The position numbers were made by a program, and so were the translations under genes. This document shows, piece by piece, positions 44,463 through 54,014 of a stretch of DNA of 64,000 nt. Numbering within the stretch: the stretch's first letter is position 1; every line of letters starts with the position of its first letter. This DNA comes from Streptomyces aurantiogriseus (GTDB lineage: Bacteria > Actinomycetota > Actinomycetes > Streptomycetales > Streptomycetaceae): contig NZ_BMSX01000003.1 in NCBI RefSeq assembly GCF_014649375.1, positions 558,001 through 622,000 on the forward strand, read 5' to 3'. The notes under the pieces were generated by a model that saw nothing but the letters and a program-made list of their open reading frames with translations, was not told the origin of the DNA and searched no databases.

Positions 44463-46835
44463 TTGAGTCGTGAAACTGACAGTCCGTCCTCCGGGCCCAA
44501 CGGGCGCGGCGGAGCCGCATACCCTTCGGGCACGCCGCCGTACGGCATCCCCGTGGTGTCCGACGGCGGTGCGGACGCGGGCCGTTCGGCCGCGCAGCCG
44601 GAGGAACGCAAGACCACCGAGACCACGCTGACGACCCGGATCCGGATCAACATCCCCGGGTCGCGGCCCATTCCGCCGGTCGTCGTGCGCAAGCCCGTCG
44701 CGGAGGCGGAGGGCGCGGGCGAGAAGGGCGGTGCCGACGCGCAGGCCGCGGGCTCCGCCAAGGGAGCGCGCGCCGCGAAGGCCTCCGGAGCCGCGGGCGG
44801 CGGGAGTTCCGCCGCTGCCGCGGGGCCCGTCGAGGCACCCGCCGAAGCGGCGCCGTCGGCCGAGGAGAAGACGAGCGACTGGTTCGCACCGCGCAAGTCC
44901 GGGCCGGCCAAGGGCGGTCAGGGCGGCGGCTCCACCAACGGGGCCGCAGCCGCAGGCGGTTCGGCTGCGGGCACCGCGACGGGTGCCGGCGCCGGTTCGC
45001 CTGCCGCCGCCAACGGAGGTGCGCGTCCGGCCGGTTCGGCTTCCGGTGCGCCCGGTGGCGCACGTCCGGGGGCCGGGCGGCCCGGCGGTGTCGTCGGTTC
45101 CATGAGCATGCCGGGTGCCACCCGCCCCGGCGGTACGAACGGTGCCGGGCTCGCCGGCGCCACCGGCGGTCCCGTGGCTCCGGGACACGGCGGCGGCACC
45201 GGCTCCTTCGATGTGACCGAGGTGCTCGCCGCGGGCCCGCTGGGCAACGGCGCGCGTCCGGGGCAGGGTGGTGCCACCGAGCCGCGCCGCGACGACCTGC
45301 CGTACTTCTCGGACAACGGCGACGGCCGGAACGGCCACGCCGGGGCCAACGGCCAGGGCGGCGCCCCCGGCGGTCCCGGTGGCCCGGGCGACCCCCAAGA
45401 CTTCAACGGTCCGGACGGCCCCGGCCGTCGCGGTGGCCGGGGCGGCCCGCAGGGCCCCGCCGGACCGACCACCGGCCCGGTCACCGGCGACGGCCCGTTC
45501 GTCCCGCCGATGCAGGGCTCGGCTCCCGGCGCGCCCGCCGGCGCCGTGGGCGCGCCGCACGCGCCCGGTGGCCCCGGCGCCCCCGCCGGTCTCGGCGGCC
45601 CCGGCACCGGTCGCCTCCCCGGCGGCGGTCTCAGCGACGACACCGCGATCCTCACCCCGCAGAAGCCGGCCCCCGAGCCCGGTCCGGGCGGCTACGGCCG
45701 GCATGACAACGTCTCCGGACAGACCGTCACCAGCGGCATCCCGGTCGTGCCCCCGCCCGGTCAGGGCGCCGGCCCCGGCGGGCCGTTCGCGCCCGGCGCG
45801 CACACCGACGGGCCGACGCCGCCCACCCCGCCGAAGCGGTCCGAGCCGACCACGCAGAGCACGCCCGCGGCCGGCTCGAAGAAGAAAAAGAAGAAGGGCC
45901 GCAGCAAGCTGGTCCTGCTCGGCGGCGTGGTCGTCCTCGCCGGCGCCGGCGCCTACGGCGCCGGGCTGCTGATGAACCACTCCGACGTGCCCAAGGGCAC
46001 CACCGTGCTCGGCGTCGACATCGGCGGCGGCACCCGCGACGACGCCGTCAAGAAGCTCGACGACGCCTTCGACAAGCGGGTCACGCAGGCGCTGAAGCTG
46101 TCCGTCGACGGCACCACCGTCACCCTGAAGCCGGAACAGTCGGGCCTGCAGTTCGACATGCAGGCCACGGTCGACGCGGCCGCCAAGAGCGACTACAACC
46201 CGGTCTCGGTGATCGGCTCGCTGTTCGGGGAGCACCGCGAGGTCGAGCCGGTCATGCCGGTCGACGAGGAGAAGCTGCAGGCCGCCCTGGAGGCCGCCGC
46301 GGGCGGCTCCGGCTCGGCCACCGACGGCACGATCAAGTTCGAGTCCGGCAAGGCCGTCGCCGTCTATGGCAAGGCGGGCAAGGGCATCGACGCCGCGAAG
46401 GCCGGGACGGCCGTCGTGGACGCCTACCGCGCCCAGGTGGAGAGCGGCACGGCCACCGCGGTGAAGGTCCCCACGACCACCAAGCAGCCGACGGTGTCCA
46501 ACGCCGAGGTCGACCGGATGATGAAGGAGTTCGCCGAACCGGCGATGTCCGCCAAGGTCACCGTCGAGACCGACCCGGCGCACTCCGTCCCGATGAGCCC
46601 GAAGAACTCCCTGTGGAAGTTCCTGGGCGTCAAGGCGGTCAACGGCAAGCTCGTCGAGTACTACGACAAGGCCGCCCTGGAGGAGCTGTACGGCGGCGCC
46701 TTCGACGGCGTCCTGATCACCCGCGGCAACGGGCAGAAGACGCCCGTCACCGTGGAGGACGTGATCAGCGCCCTGCGCCCGGCCCTGAAGAGCGAGACGG
46801 ACCGGGTCGGGGTCATCGACACCGACCCGAGCTGA
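44463..46835 (+). CDS. Single-pass membrane protein with PG-binding-like domain and long disordered tail
   Basis: This is a 790-residue protein. The first roughly 480 residues are low-complexity Gly/Ala/Pro and would lie in the cytoplasm. A basic stretch (SKKKKKKGRSK) and one membrane helix (about 484-505) follow. The extracellular part resembles YoaR/VanW-associated peptidoglycan-binding domains: TVLGVDIGGGTRDDAVKKL, LKLSVDGTTVTLKPEQSGL, later VKVPTTTKQPTVSNAEVD. The start appears to be TTG at 44463 with GGAGAACC upstream. A role in cell-wall attachment is inferred. A perfect 16-bp terminator follows. Confidence 0.78.
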   Translation: MSRETDSPSSGPNGRGGAAYPSGTPPYGIPVVSDGGADAGRSAAQPEERKTTETTLTTRIRINIPGSRPIPPVVVRKPVAEAEGAGEKGGADAQAAGSAKGARAAKASGAAGGGSSAAAAGPVEAPAEAAPSAEEKTSDWFAPRKSGPAKGGQGGGSTNGAAAAGGSAAGTATGAGAGSPAAANGGARPAGSASGAPGGARPGAGRPGGVVGSMSMPGATRPGGTNGAGLAGATGGPVAPGHGGGTGSFDVTEVLAAGPLGNGARPGQGGATEPRRDDLPYFSDNGDGRNGHAGANGQGGAPGGPGGPGDPQDFNGPDGPGRRGGRGGPQGPAGPTTGPVTGDGPFVPPMQGSAPGAPAGAVGAPHAPGGPGAPAGLGGPGTGRLPGGGLSDDTAILTPQKPAPEPGPGGYGRHDNVSGQTVTSGIPVVPPPGQGAGPGGPFAPGAHTDGPTPPTPPKRSEPTTQSTPAAGSKKKKKKGRSKLVLLGGVVVLAGAGAYGAGLLMNHSDVPKGTTVLGVDIGGGTRDDAVKKLDDAFDKRVTQALKLSVDGTTVTLKPEQSGLQFDMQATVDAAAKSDYNPVSVIGSLFGEHREVEPVMPVDEEKLQAALEAAAGGSGSATDGTIKFESGKAVAVYGKAGKGIDAAKAGTAVVDAYRAQVESGTATAVKVPTTTKQPTVSNAEVDRMMKEFAEPAMSAKVTVETDPAHSVPMSPKNSLWKFLGVKAVNGKLVEYYDKAALEELYGGAFDGVLITRGNGQKTPVTVEDVISALRPALKSETDRVGVIDTDPS

Positions 46836-46847
46836 CGCGACACCTCC

Positions 46848-46885
46848 GCGAAGGGCACCCGGCACCATCGCCGGGTGCCCTTCGC
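46848..46885 (+). terminator. Strong terminator hairpin
   Basis: GCGAAGGGCACCCGGC and GCCGGGTGCCCTTCGC form a perfect 16-bp stem with a 6-base loop, 12 bases after the preceding stop. Confidence 0.88.
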
Positions 46886-46960
46886 GCATGACATCCGTCA
46901 TACGGCACTCCGGACGCCCGACACTGCCGCCCACCCGGCCCCCGGGACGACGATCGACGT

Positions 46961-47896
46961 ATGACGACGACACCACCGGTGGTCGAGTTCGACCAGGTGA
47001 GCAAGGGTTTCGGGGACGTACGGGCAGTGGACGGGCTCAGCCTCGCACTGCACCCGGGGGAGACGGTGGCGCTGCTGGGGCCCAACGGGGCCGGCAAGTC
47101 GACCACCCTCGACCTCCTCCTCGGCCTCAAGTACGCCGACAGCGGCACGGTCCGTGTGTTCGGCACGAGCCCGCGCGAGGCGATCGTCGCCGGGCGGGTG
47201 GGCGCGATGCTGCAGAGCGGCGGGCTGATGGACGAGGTCACCGTCGCCGAACTGGTCGGCCTCGCCTGCGAGCTGCACCCGCGGCCGTACCGGCCCGCCG
47301 ACGTGCTGGCCCGCGCGGGCGTCACCCAGATCGCCGACCGCAAGGTCGACAAGCTCTCCGGCGGTCAGGCCCAGCGTGTCCGCTTCGCCCTCGCCACCGC
47401 CGGCGACAGCGACCTCATCGTCCTGGACGAGCCCACCACCGGCATGGACGTCACCACCCGCCGGGCGTTCTGGGCCACCATGCGCGAACAGGCCGACCAG
47501 GGCCGCACGGTCCTCTTCGCCACCCACTACCTGGAAGAGGCCGACGCGATCGCCGACCGCGTGCTCGTCCTGCACCGCGGTCGCCTGCTCGCCGACGGCA
47601 CGGCCGCCGAGATCAAGGCGAAGGCCGGTGCGCGCCGCATCTCCTTCGACCTGGACGGCGAGATCGACGAGCCCGCCCTGCGCACCCTGCCCTTCCTCAC
47701 CACGCTGACCGTGTCCAACAGCGGCTCCGCCGCGGGGTCCGGCCCGACCGTCCGCATCCAGTCCGCCGACGCCGACGCCACCGTCCACGCCGTCTACGCC
47801 CTCGGCCTGTACCCCCGCAACCTGGAGGTCGCCGGCCTCGGCCTGGAGCAGGCCTTCGTCACCCTCACCGCCGCCGAGGAGGCACGCACCTCATGA
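46961..47896 (+). CDS. ABC exporter ATPase (DrrA-like)
   Basis: This 311-residue ATPase has Walker A GPNGAGKST (about 43-51), signature LSGGQAQR, Walker B LIVLDEP, and the switch His in FATHYLEEAD. The C-terminal domain is of the drug/antibiotic export type. It overlaps the permease gene by 4 bases and heads a four-gene unit with its own two-component system. That arrangement suggests a stress- or drug-responsive exporter. No ribosome site is obvious. Confidence 0.92.
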   Translation: MTTTPPVVEFDQVSKGFGDVRAVDGLSLALHPGETVALLGPNGAGKSTTLDLLLGLKYADSGTVRVFGTSPREAIVAGRVGAMLQSGGLMDEVTVAELVGLACELHPRPYRPADVLARAGVTQIADRKVDKLSGGQAQRVRFALATAGDSDLIVLDEPTTGMDVTTRRAFWATMREQADQGRTVLFATHYLEEADAIADRVLVLHRGRLLADGTAAEIKAKAGARRISFDLDGEIDEPALRTLPFLTTLTVSNSGSAAGSGPTVRIQSADADATVHAVYALGLYPRNLEVAGLGLEQAFVTLTAAEEARTS

Positions 47897-48633
47897 ACGG
47901 CCTGATCAAGCTGGAGCTCACCCGCGCCCTGCGCAACCGCAAGTTCCTGTTCTTCTCGGTGATCTACCCGTCGGTGCTGTTCCTGCTCGTCGCGGGCAGC
48001 GCCGACAGCACGACGAAGGTCGACGGCACCGGCCTGACCCTGCCGACCTACATGATGGTCTCCATGGCCTCCTTCGGCGCCCTCACCGCCGTCCTGATGG
48101 GCAACAGCGAGCGCATCGCCAAGGAACGGGAGAGCGGCTGGGTACGGCAGCTGCGGCTGACCCCGCTGCCCGGCCGCGGCTATGTCCTCGCCAAGACCGC
48201 GAGCGCCGCCGTCGTCAGCCTGCCGTCCATCGTCGTCGTCTTCGCCGTCGCCGCCGCCGTGAAGGACGTACGGCTGGACGCCTGGCAGTGGCTCGCGCTC
48301 ACCGGCGCGATCTGGGCCGGCAGCCTCGTCTTCGCCGCCCTCGGCGTCGCGCTCGGCTACCTCGCGAGCGGGGACGCGGTCCGCCCGATCACGATGATCA
48401 CCTACTTCGGCCTGTCGATCCTCGGCGGCCTGTGGATGCCGACGACGACCTTCCCGGCCTGGCTGCAGGACATCGCGAAGTGGGTGCCCACCCGCGCGTA
48501 CGCTGCCCTGGGGCAGGCCATCGAGCAGAACCAGGTACCGCACGCCCAGGACCTCGCCGTCCTCGCGGTCTTCTTCGCCCTGTTCACCGGCGGCGCGGCC
48601 TGGCTGTACCGGAAGGACACGCTGAAGGCGTGA
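47893..48633 (+). CDS. ABC-2 type permease
   Basis: This 246-residue membrane protein has six predicted helices, starting MNGLIKLELTRALRNRKF. A conserved loop ERIAKERESGWVRQLRLTPL precedes helix 3, as in ABC-2 exporters. It forms the membrane half of the transporter with the preceding ATPase. The ATGA overlap couples translation. Confidence 0.92.
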   Translation: MNGLIKLELTRALRNRKFLFFSVIYPSVLFLLVAGSADSTTKVDGTGLTLPTYMMVSMASFGALTAVLMGNSERIAKERESGWVRQLRLTPLPGRGYVLAKTASAAVVSLPSIVVVFAVAAAVKDVRLDAWQWLALTGAIWAGSLVFAALGVALGYLASGDAVRPITMITYFGLSILGGLWMPTTTFPAWLQDIAKWVPTRAYAALGQAIEQNQVPHAQDLAVLAVFFALFTGGAAWLYRKDTLKA

Positions 48634-48638
48634 GCGGC

Positions 48639-49796
48639 ATGGGCATCGGCATCGGGCAGCGCCCGGAGAACCGCAGGCAACGGATCGTCAAGTCCCTGTG
48701 GACCGGCATCTGGCTGGTGTACCTGAGCGCGCCCGTCACCGACCTGCTGCACGGCGGTCACAGCGCCGGCGTCCGGGTCCTCGGCTGGATCGGCCTCGCC
48801 GCCTTCGTCGGCTGGTACATGGTGCTGGTCTTCCGCACCGGGCGCGGCGAGCGCAACGGCCTGGTGCTCGGCTCCCTCGGGGTCCTCACGGCCCAGTCCA
48901 CCGTCCTCGCCCTCACCCTGGGCCGCGAGTGGCTCGTCCTCTTCGTCTACGTCTCGATCGCGTCCGGCGCCGCACTGCCCCTGCGCCTCGCCCGCTGGAC
49001 CATCCCGGCCACGTCCGCCCTGATGGCCGCGCTCGCGTTCGCGGTGCCGGGCGGCCGGGCCTACCTGGCCGGACTCCTCGTCCCGGCGCTGCTGGGCGGC
49101 TTCGCCATGACCGGCGTACGCGAACTCGTCCGGACGACCGTCGCCCTGCGCGAGGCCCGCGCCACCGTCGCCCAGCTCGCCGCCAACGAGGAGCGCCTCC
49201 GCCTCGCCCGCGACCTGCACGACCTGCTGGGCCACTCCCTGTCCCTGATCACCCTGAAGAGCGAGCTGGCCGGCCGTATGCTCCCCGACCACCCCGACAA
49301 GGCGGCCCGGCAGGTCGCCGACATCGAACAGGTCAGCCGCCAGGCCCTCGTCGACGTCCGCGAGGCCGTCACCGGCTACCGCCGCCCCCGCCTCACCGCC
49401 GAACTCGCCGGCGCCCGGGCCGCCCTGACCGCGGCCGGCATCACCGCCGGGATCCCCGCCGAACCCGACCTCGCCGGCGTCCCCGAGGACAGCGAGTCCG
49501 CCCTCGCCTGGGCCCTGCGCGAGGCGATCACCAACGTCGTCCGGCACAGCGGCGCCCGCCGCTGCACGGTGGAGCTCCTGCGCCGCCAGACCCTCGACGG
49601 CCCCGTCCTCGAACTCGCCGTCGAGGACAACGGCTCCGGCGCCTCGGGCCAGGGCCCCGGCAACGGCCTCACCGGCCTCACCGAGCGCCTGCAGAAGGCG
49701 GGCGGCACCTTGGACGCGGGCGGCATCCGGCACGGCTTCCGCCTGGTCGCCCGCGTCCCGGCGGGCCCTTCGCCGGACGTAGGATCCGGGCCATGA
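48639..49796 (+). CDS. DesK-like sensor histidine kinase
   Basis: This 385-residue kinase has about five N-terminal membrane helices (about 20-165). A HisKA_3 dimerisation domain carries the phospho-acceptor His in ARDLHDLLGHSLSL (about 193), and a GHKL domain follows (WALREAITNVVRHS, NGLTGLTERL). As in DesK, it probably senses membrane state or a membrane-active drug. A GTG at 48630 overlapping the permease region is an alternative start. It overlaps the regulator gene by 4 bases. Confidence 0.9.
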   Translation: MGIGIGQRPENRRQRIVKSLWTGIWLVYLSAPVTDLLHGGHSAGVRVLGWIGLAAFVGWYMVLVFRTGRGERNGLVLGSLGVLTAQSTVLALTLGREWLVLFVYVSIASGAALPLRLARWTIPATSALMAALAFAVPGGRAYLAGLLVPALLGGFAMTGVRELVRTTVALREARATVAQLAANEERLRLARDLHDLLGHSLSLITLKSELAGRMLPDHPDKAARQVADIEQVSRQALVDVREAVTGYRRPRLTAELAGARAALTAAGITAGIPAEPDLAGVPEDSESALAWALREAITNVVRHSGARRCTVELLRRQTLDGPVLELAVEDNGSGASGQGPGNGLTGLTERLQKAGGTLDAGGIRHGFRLVARVPAGPSPDVGSGP

Positions 49797-50407
49797 GCGG
49801 CACGATCAAGGTCCTCCTGGCCGAGGACCAGTCGATGGTCCGCGAGGCACTCGCCGCCCTGCTCGGTCTCGAGGACGACATCGAGGTGGTCGCGCAGGTG
49901 GCCCGCGGCGACGAGGTCCTCACGGCCGCGCGGACCCACGACATCGACGTGGCCCTCCTCGACATCGAGATGCCGGGCGCGACGGGCATCGAGGCCGCGG
50001 CCCGACTGCACAGCGAGATCCCGGAGGTGAAGCTCGTCGTCCTCACCACCTTCGGCCGCCCCGGCTACCTCCGCAGCGCCATGGAGGCCGGCGCCGACGC
50101 CTTCCTCGTCAAGGACGCCCCCGCCGCCCAACTCGCCGACGCCATCCGCAGGGTCCTGAGGGGGGAACGGGTCATCGACCCGGTTTTGGCGGCAAACGCC
50201 CTGGCAGAGGGCGCGAATCCGCTGACGGAGCGGGAGCGGGAGGTCCTGAGGGCAGCGGCGGACGGCTCCACGAACGCGGAACTGGCGGCGGCGCTTCACC
50301 TCTCCCAGGGCACGGTCCGCAACTACCTGTCGACGGCGATCCAGAAACTGGCGGTGCGGAACCGGGCGGAGGCAGTACGGGTGGCAAGGGAGAAGGGCTG
50401 GCTGTAG
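49793..50407 (+). CDS. NarL/LuxR-family response regulator
   Basis: This 204-residue regulator has a receiver domain with acidic pocket AEDQ and phospho-acceptor Asp near residue 57 (LLDIEMPG). A LuxR-type HTH follows at about 140-200 (LTEREREVLRAAADG, GTVRNYLSTAIQKL). It is the cognate partner of the adjacent kinase and probably controls the upstream ABC exporter genes. Confidence 0.94.
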   Translation: MSGTIKVLLAEDQSMVREALAALLGLEDDIEVVAQVARGDEVLTAARTHDIDVALLDIEMPGATGIEAAARLHSEIPEVKLVVLTTFGRPGYLRSAMEAGADAFLVKDAPAAQLADAIRRVLRGERVIDPVLAANALAEGANPLTEREREVLRAAADGSTNAELAAALHLSQGTVRNYLSTAIQKLAVRNRAEAVRVAREKGWL

Positions 50408-50488
50408 CCGGCGAGGCGCGCGGGGAGGTATCGACAGGCGGCTGCGCCGCGAGCAACCACGCATGCACCCGCAGACGCCGCACAACCC

Positions 50489-51322
50489 TCAGTTGAGCCT
50501 CGCTCGCGCGGCGAACGCCTGCTCCCGCACCCGCTCGGCCGCCCCCTCGTCCACAGCCCCCAGGATCTCCGCGTACGCCTCCAGCTCCACCGCCCCCTCG
50601 ACGAAGTCCCCTCGCTGCACCAGCACCTGCGCCCGCTCGTACCGCAACCGAGCCGGATGAGAAGGCAGCAGCAAAGACAACTCCACCGCCCACAGGGCGA
50701 CATCCGACCGCTCCGGCCGAGCCACGGCCCACGCCCGGATGTTGTTCAGGATCCGCAGCACGACCTCCAACGGCTCCGCCGGCACCAGCATCGACGCATC
50801 CAGCGGAGCCCCCGTCGCCCCCGCGACCAGCAACTCCGCATCACGCCCCGTCAACACCCGCCCCCCGTCGAACGGATCGACCAGCACCTGCTGCTCCGGA
50901 GGACCGAACCCCACCACGAAGTGCCCCGGCAGGGCGACCCCGTACACCGGTGCCCCCGCCCTCCGCGCGACCTCCATCCACACCACGGACAGCAGGATCG
51001 GCAGCCCGCGCCGACGCCGCAGCACCTCGTGCAGCAGCGAGGACTCCAACCGCTGGTAGTCCGCGGCGGAGCCATGGAACCCGTACCGCTCACCGAGCAG
51101 CTCCCGCAGCGCCACCGCCCACGACCGCGGCCCGCCGGGCCGGAAGGGCACCTGCCCCGCCAGCCGGTCCAGCTCGACCTGCGCGGCGTCGAGCCCGGCC
51201 TCGTCGAGCGTCCGGTCGGCCTCCGCGGCCACCAGCAGGCACAGCACGGCCAGGTCGGGCCGCTCGGCCCGCGCCTCCTCGGCGAACCGCCGCCGCACCT
51301 CGGCGGGCTCGAACCCGGTCAC
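50489..51322 (-). CDS. SirB1-family transglutaminase-like protein
   Basis: This 277-residue protein has the Transglut_core2 region (GSAADYQRLESSLLHEVL, RRRGLPILLSVVWMEVARR, GVALPGHFVVGF) followed by TPR-like helices. The catalytic Cys of true transglutaminases is not apparent. Function is unknown. The GTG start overlaps the stop of the acetyltransferase gene as GTGA. A longer upstream frame runs through that gene and is rejected. Confidence 0.85.
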   Translation of the reverse strand: MTGFEPAEVRRRFAEEARAERPDLAVLCLLVAAEADRTLDEAGLDAAQVELDRLAGQVPFRPGGPRSWAVALRELLGERYGFHGSAADYQRLESSLLHEVLRRRRGLPILLSVVWMEVARRAGAPVYGVALPGHFVVGFGPPEQQVLVDPFDGGRVLTGRDAELLVAGATGAPLDASMLVPAEPLEVVLRILNNIRAWAVARPERSDVALWAVELSLLLPSHPARLRYERAQVLVQRGDFVEGAVELEAYAEILGAVDEGAAERVREQAFAARARLN

Positions 51323-52356
51323 GGCGCTCCAGCCTCCGGTTCCCGGTAGTGGTGGTACGAGTGATGCGCGCCGAAGCCCAGCCCGGCGTACAGCGCCCGC
51401 GCTCCCCCGTTGTCCTCCTCGACCTGCAGCCAGCCGGCGGACGCCCCCTCCTCCAGCGCCCGCTGCGCCAGCGCGGCCATCACCACCGTCGCCAGCCCTC
51501 GCCGCCGCTCCCCGGGATCCACCTCGACCGCCGCGAACCCGGCCCACCGTCCGTCCACGACACACCGCCCGATGGCGGCCGGAGCCGCCCCCGCCTCGCC
51601 CGGCACGGAGGCGAACCACACCGACGGCCCGCTCCCCAGCACCCGCAACGCCACCTCGCTCACCCCCTTGCGCCGGTACCGCGCCAGCCACGCCTCGTCG
51701 GCCTCGCGGGCGAGCACCACACCCTCAGGCTCCGCCCGGTCGGCGACCGGCGCCAGCGCCCCGATCCACAGCTCGGCGGTCACCTCCCGCACCCACCCGC
51801 GCCGCTCCAGCTCCGCGCACAGCAACTCCTGGGCGCCCTCGGCCCCGGTCGCGGTCTGCACATAGGCGGGCAGCCCGCGCTCGCCGTACCACCGCCGTAC
51901 GGCGTCCAGGGCCGCGTCGAGCGGCACACCGGGGTCGCCGAGGGGGAGGACGGAGTTCGCGCGGCGGGTGAATCCGGCGGCGGCCCGCAGCTCCCACTCG
52001 CCGAGCCGCTCGCTCTCCAGGGGCTGCCAGGCCCGCGCGGCGACCCGCGCGAGCTCCTGGTACGAGGCGGCCGGCCCCCGGCGGCGCGCCGGAGCGGCCG
52101 GGACGACCTTTCCGGCGACCAGCGACGACTCGTCAATACGGACGCTTTCGCCGCTCTTCCGTGTGATCACCAGCACACCGGCGTCCCATGATGTGAGAAC
52201 ACCCACCGTGTCGGTGAATTTCCCCTCCGTGACTCCAGGTTCGCTCAAGCGCCGCACGGAAACACGTTTGCCCACGTCAGCAGTGGTGATTCGGACCTCG
52301 AGGCGTCCGGCGGCCGAGAATTCCACAGGTCGGTCCACCCCTCCTGTTCGGATCAT
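51319..52356 (-). CDS. GNAT N-acetyltransferase with SH3-like N-terminal domain
   Basis: This 345-residue protein has an N-terminal beta domain (about 1-85; DVGKRVSVRRLSE, GVLTSWDAGVLVI). A two-part GNAT region follows; its acetyl-CoA loop is in DPGERRRGLATVVMAAL (about 280), with EEDNGGARALYAGLGF at the end. The substrate is unknown. It is coupled to the SirB1-like gene and divergent from ferredoxin. Confidence 0.88.
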   Translation of the reverse strand: MIRTGGVDRPVEFSAAGRLEVRITTADVGKRVSVRRLSEPGVTEGKFTDTVGVLTSWDAGVLVITRKSGESVRIDESSLVAGKVVPAAPARRRGPAASYQELARVAARAWQPLESERLGEWELRAAAGFTRRANSVLPLGDPGVPLDAALDAVRRWYGERGLPAYVQTATGAEGAQELLCAELERRGWVREVTAELWIGALAPVADRAEPEGVVLAREADEAWLARYRRKGVSEVALRVLGSGPSVWFASVPGEAGAAPAAIGRCVVDGRWAGFAAVEVDPGERRRGLATVVMAALAQRALEEGASAGWLQVEEDNGGARALYAGLGFGAHHSYHHYREPEAGAP

Positions 52357-52467
52357 GCCCAGGAACGGAGATACTAGGGGCGGGCATCGACGACGCCGCG
52401 CTCCCGCGCGCCAGGCGGCGGAGCCTGTGGGAGGCCCGCCAGCGCCCTATCGAGGAGGAACGACAGC

Positions 52468-52788
52468 GTGACCTACGTCATCGCGCAGCCTTGTGTCGAC
52501 GTCAAGGACAAGGCGTGCATCGAGGAGTGCCCGGTCGACTGCATCTACGAGGGCTCCCGGTCCTTGTACATCCACCCGGACGAATGCGTCGACTGTGGTG
52601 CCTGTGAGCCGGTCTGCCCGGTCGAGGCGATCTTCTACGAGGACGACGTGCCGGAGGAGTGGAAGGACTACTACAAGGCGAACGTCGAGTTCTTCGACGA
52701 GCTGGGCTCGCCCGGCGGCGCCAGCAAGCTGGGTCTGATCGAGCGCGACCACCCCTTCGTCGCCGCGCTGCCGCCGCAGGCCGAGTAA
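52468..52788 (+). CDS. fdxA: Seven-iron ferredoxin
   Basis: This 106-residue ferredoxin carries one [3Fe-4S] and one [4Fe-4S] cluster. The first motif is CVDVKDKACIEECPVDC, in which the spacing leaves a three-iron site. The second is CVDCGACEPVCP. The C-terminal extension (EEWKDYYKANVEFFDEL) is typical of FdxA. The GTG start has AGGAGGAA about 10 bases upstream. A long terminator hairpin separates it from dapC. Confidence 0.95.
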   Translation: MTYVIAQPCVDVKDKACIEECPVDCIYEGSRSLYIHPDECVDCGACEPVCPVEAIFYEDDVPEEWKDYYKANVEFFDELGSPGGASKLGLIERDHPFVAALPPQAE

Positions 52789-52815
52789 CCACGCAAGCGG
52801 CCCGCATCACCGCGC

Positions 52816-52872
52816 CGCCTCGGTCCCGTACGGCCTGATCGCCCTTGATCGCCGTACGGGACCGAGGCGTTT
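52816..52872 (+). terminator. fdxA terminator, perfect 19-bp stem
   Basis: The arms at 52816-52834 and 52851-52869 (right arm GCCGTACGGGACCGAGGCG) are perfectly complementary with a 16-base loop, followed by TTT. It is the longest uninterrupted stem in the window. Confidence 0.9.
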
Positions 52873-52913
52873 GCGGTACGAGCCGCCGTACCGACGAAAG
52901 TGAGCCAGTAACC

Positions 52914-54014
52914 GTGTCCGCAGTCTCCGACCGTCTGCCCACCTTCCCCTGGGACAAGCTGGAGCCGTACAAGAAGACGGCTGCCGCGCATCCGGACGGC
53001 ATCGTCGACCTCTCCGTCGGCACCCCGGTCGACCCGGTTCCCGAGCTGATCCAGAAAGCGCTGATCGACGCGGCGGACTCCCCGGGCTATCCGACGGTCT
53101 GGGGCACCCCCGCACTGCGCGACGCGATCACCGGCTGGCTGGAGCGCCGCCTGGGCGCCCGCGAGGTCACCCACCGCCACGTCCTGCCGATCGTCGGCTC
53201 CAAGGAACTCGTCGCCTGGCTCCCCACCCAGCTGGGCCTCGGCCCCGGCGACAAGGTCGCCTACCCGCGCCTGGCCTACCCGACGTACGAGGTCGGCGCC
53301 CGCCTGGCCCGAGCGGACTACGAGGTCTACGACGATCCGACGAGCCTGGACCCCACGAACCTCAGGCTCCTCTGGCTGAACTCCCCGTCCAACCCCACGG
53401 GCAAGGTGCTGTCGAAGGCCGAGCTGACGAGGATCGTGGCCTGGGCGAGGGAGCACGGCGTCCTGCTCTTCTCCGACGAGTGCTACCTCGAACTGGGCTG
53501 GGAGGCCGACCCGGTCTCGGTCCTCCACCCGGACGTCAACGGCGGTTCCTACGAGGGCATCGTCTCGGTCCACTCCCTCTCCAAGCGCTCGAACCTGGCC
53601 GGCTACCGAGCGGCCTTCCTCGCCGGCGACCCGGCCGTCCTGGCCCCCCTCCTGGAGATCCGCAAGCACGGCGGCATGATGACGTCGGCCCCGACGCAGG
53701 CCGCGGTGGTGGCCGCCCTGGGCGACGACGAGCACGTCCGCGTCCAGCGCGAGCGCTACGCGGCCCGCCGCACCCTGCTCCGCGAGGCCCTGGTGAACCA
53801 CGGCTTCCGCATCGAACACAGCGAAGCCAGCCTCTACCTCTGGGCCACCAGGGACGAGTCCTGCTGGGACACGGTCGCCCACCTCTCCGACCTCGGCATC
53901 CTGGTCGCCCCGGGCGACTTCTACGGCCCGGCGGGCGAGAACTTCGTACGCGTGGCACTGACGGCGACGGACGAGCGGGTGGCGGCGGCGGTAGAGCGCC
54001 TCAAGAGCCGGTAG
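52914..54014 (+). CDS. dapC: Succinyldiaminopimelate transaminase
   Basis: This 366-residue PLP aminotransferase forms succinyl-diaminopimelate in lysine/peptidoglycan precursor synthesis. It begins VSAVSDRLPTFPWDKLEPYK. It has the class I features NSPSNPTGK, FSDECYLEL, the Schiff-base Lys in SVHSLSKRSNLAGYR (about residue 226), and the terminal Arg in NFVRVALTA. The GTG at 52914 follows the fdxA terminator; its ribosome site is weak. Together with dapE downstream it shows the succinylase branch. Confidence 0.92.
   Translation: MSAVSDRLPTFPWDKLEPYKKTAAAHPDGIVDLSVGTPVDPVPELIQKALIDAADSPGYPTVWGTPALRDAITGWLERRLGAREVTHRHVLPIVGSKELVAWLPTQLGLGPGDKVAYPRLAYPTYEVGARLARADYEVYDDPTSLDPTNLRLLWLNSPSNPTGKVLSKAELTRIVAWAREHGVLLFSDECYLELGWEADPVSVLHPDVNGGSYEGIVSVHSLSKRSNLAGYRAAFLAGDPAVLAPLLEIRKHGGMMTSAPTQAAVVAALGDDEHVRVQRERYAARRTLLREALVNHGFRIEHSEASLYLWATRDESCWDTVAHLSDLGILVAPGDFYGPAGENFVRVALTATDERVAAAVERLKSR

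Noticed and set aside
44157..46976. A 939-codon antisense frame opposite the peptidoglycan-binding-like gene
   Set aside because: It has low-complexity translation with no recognisable domain, complementary to a plausible plus-strand gene.
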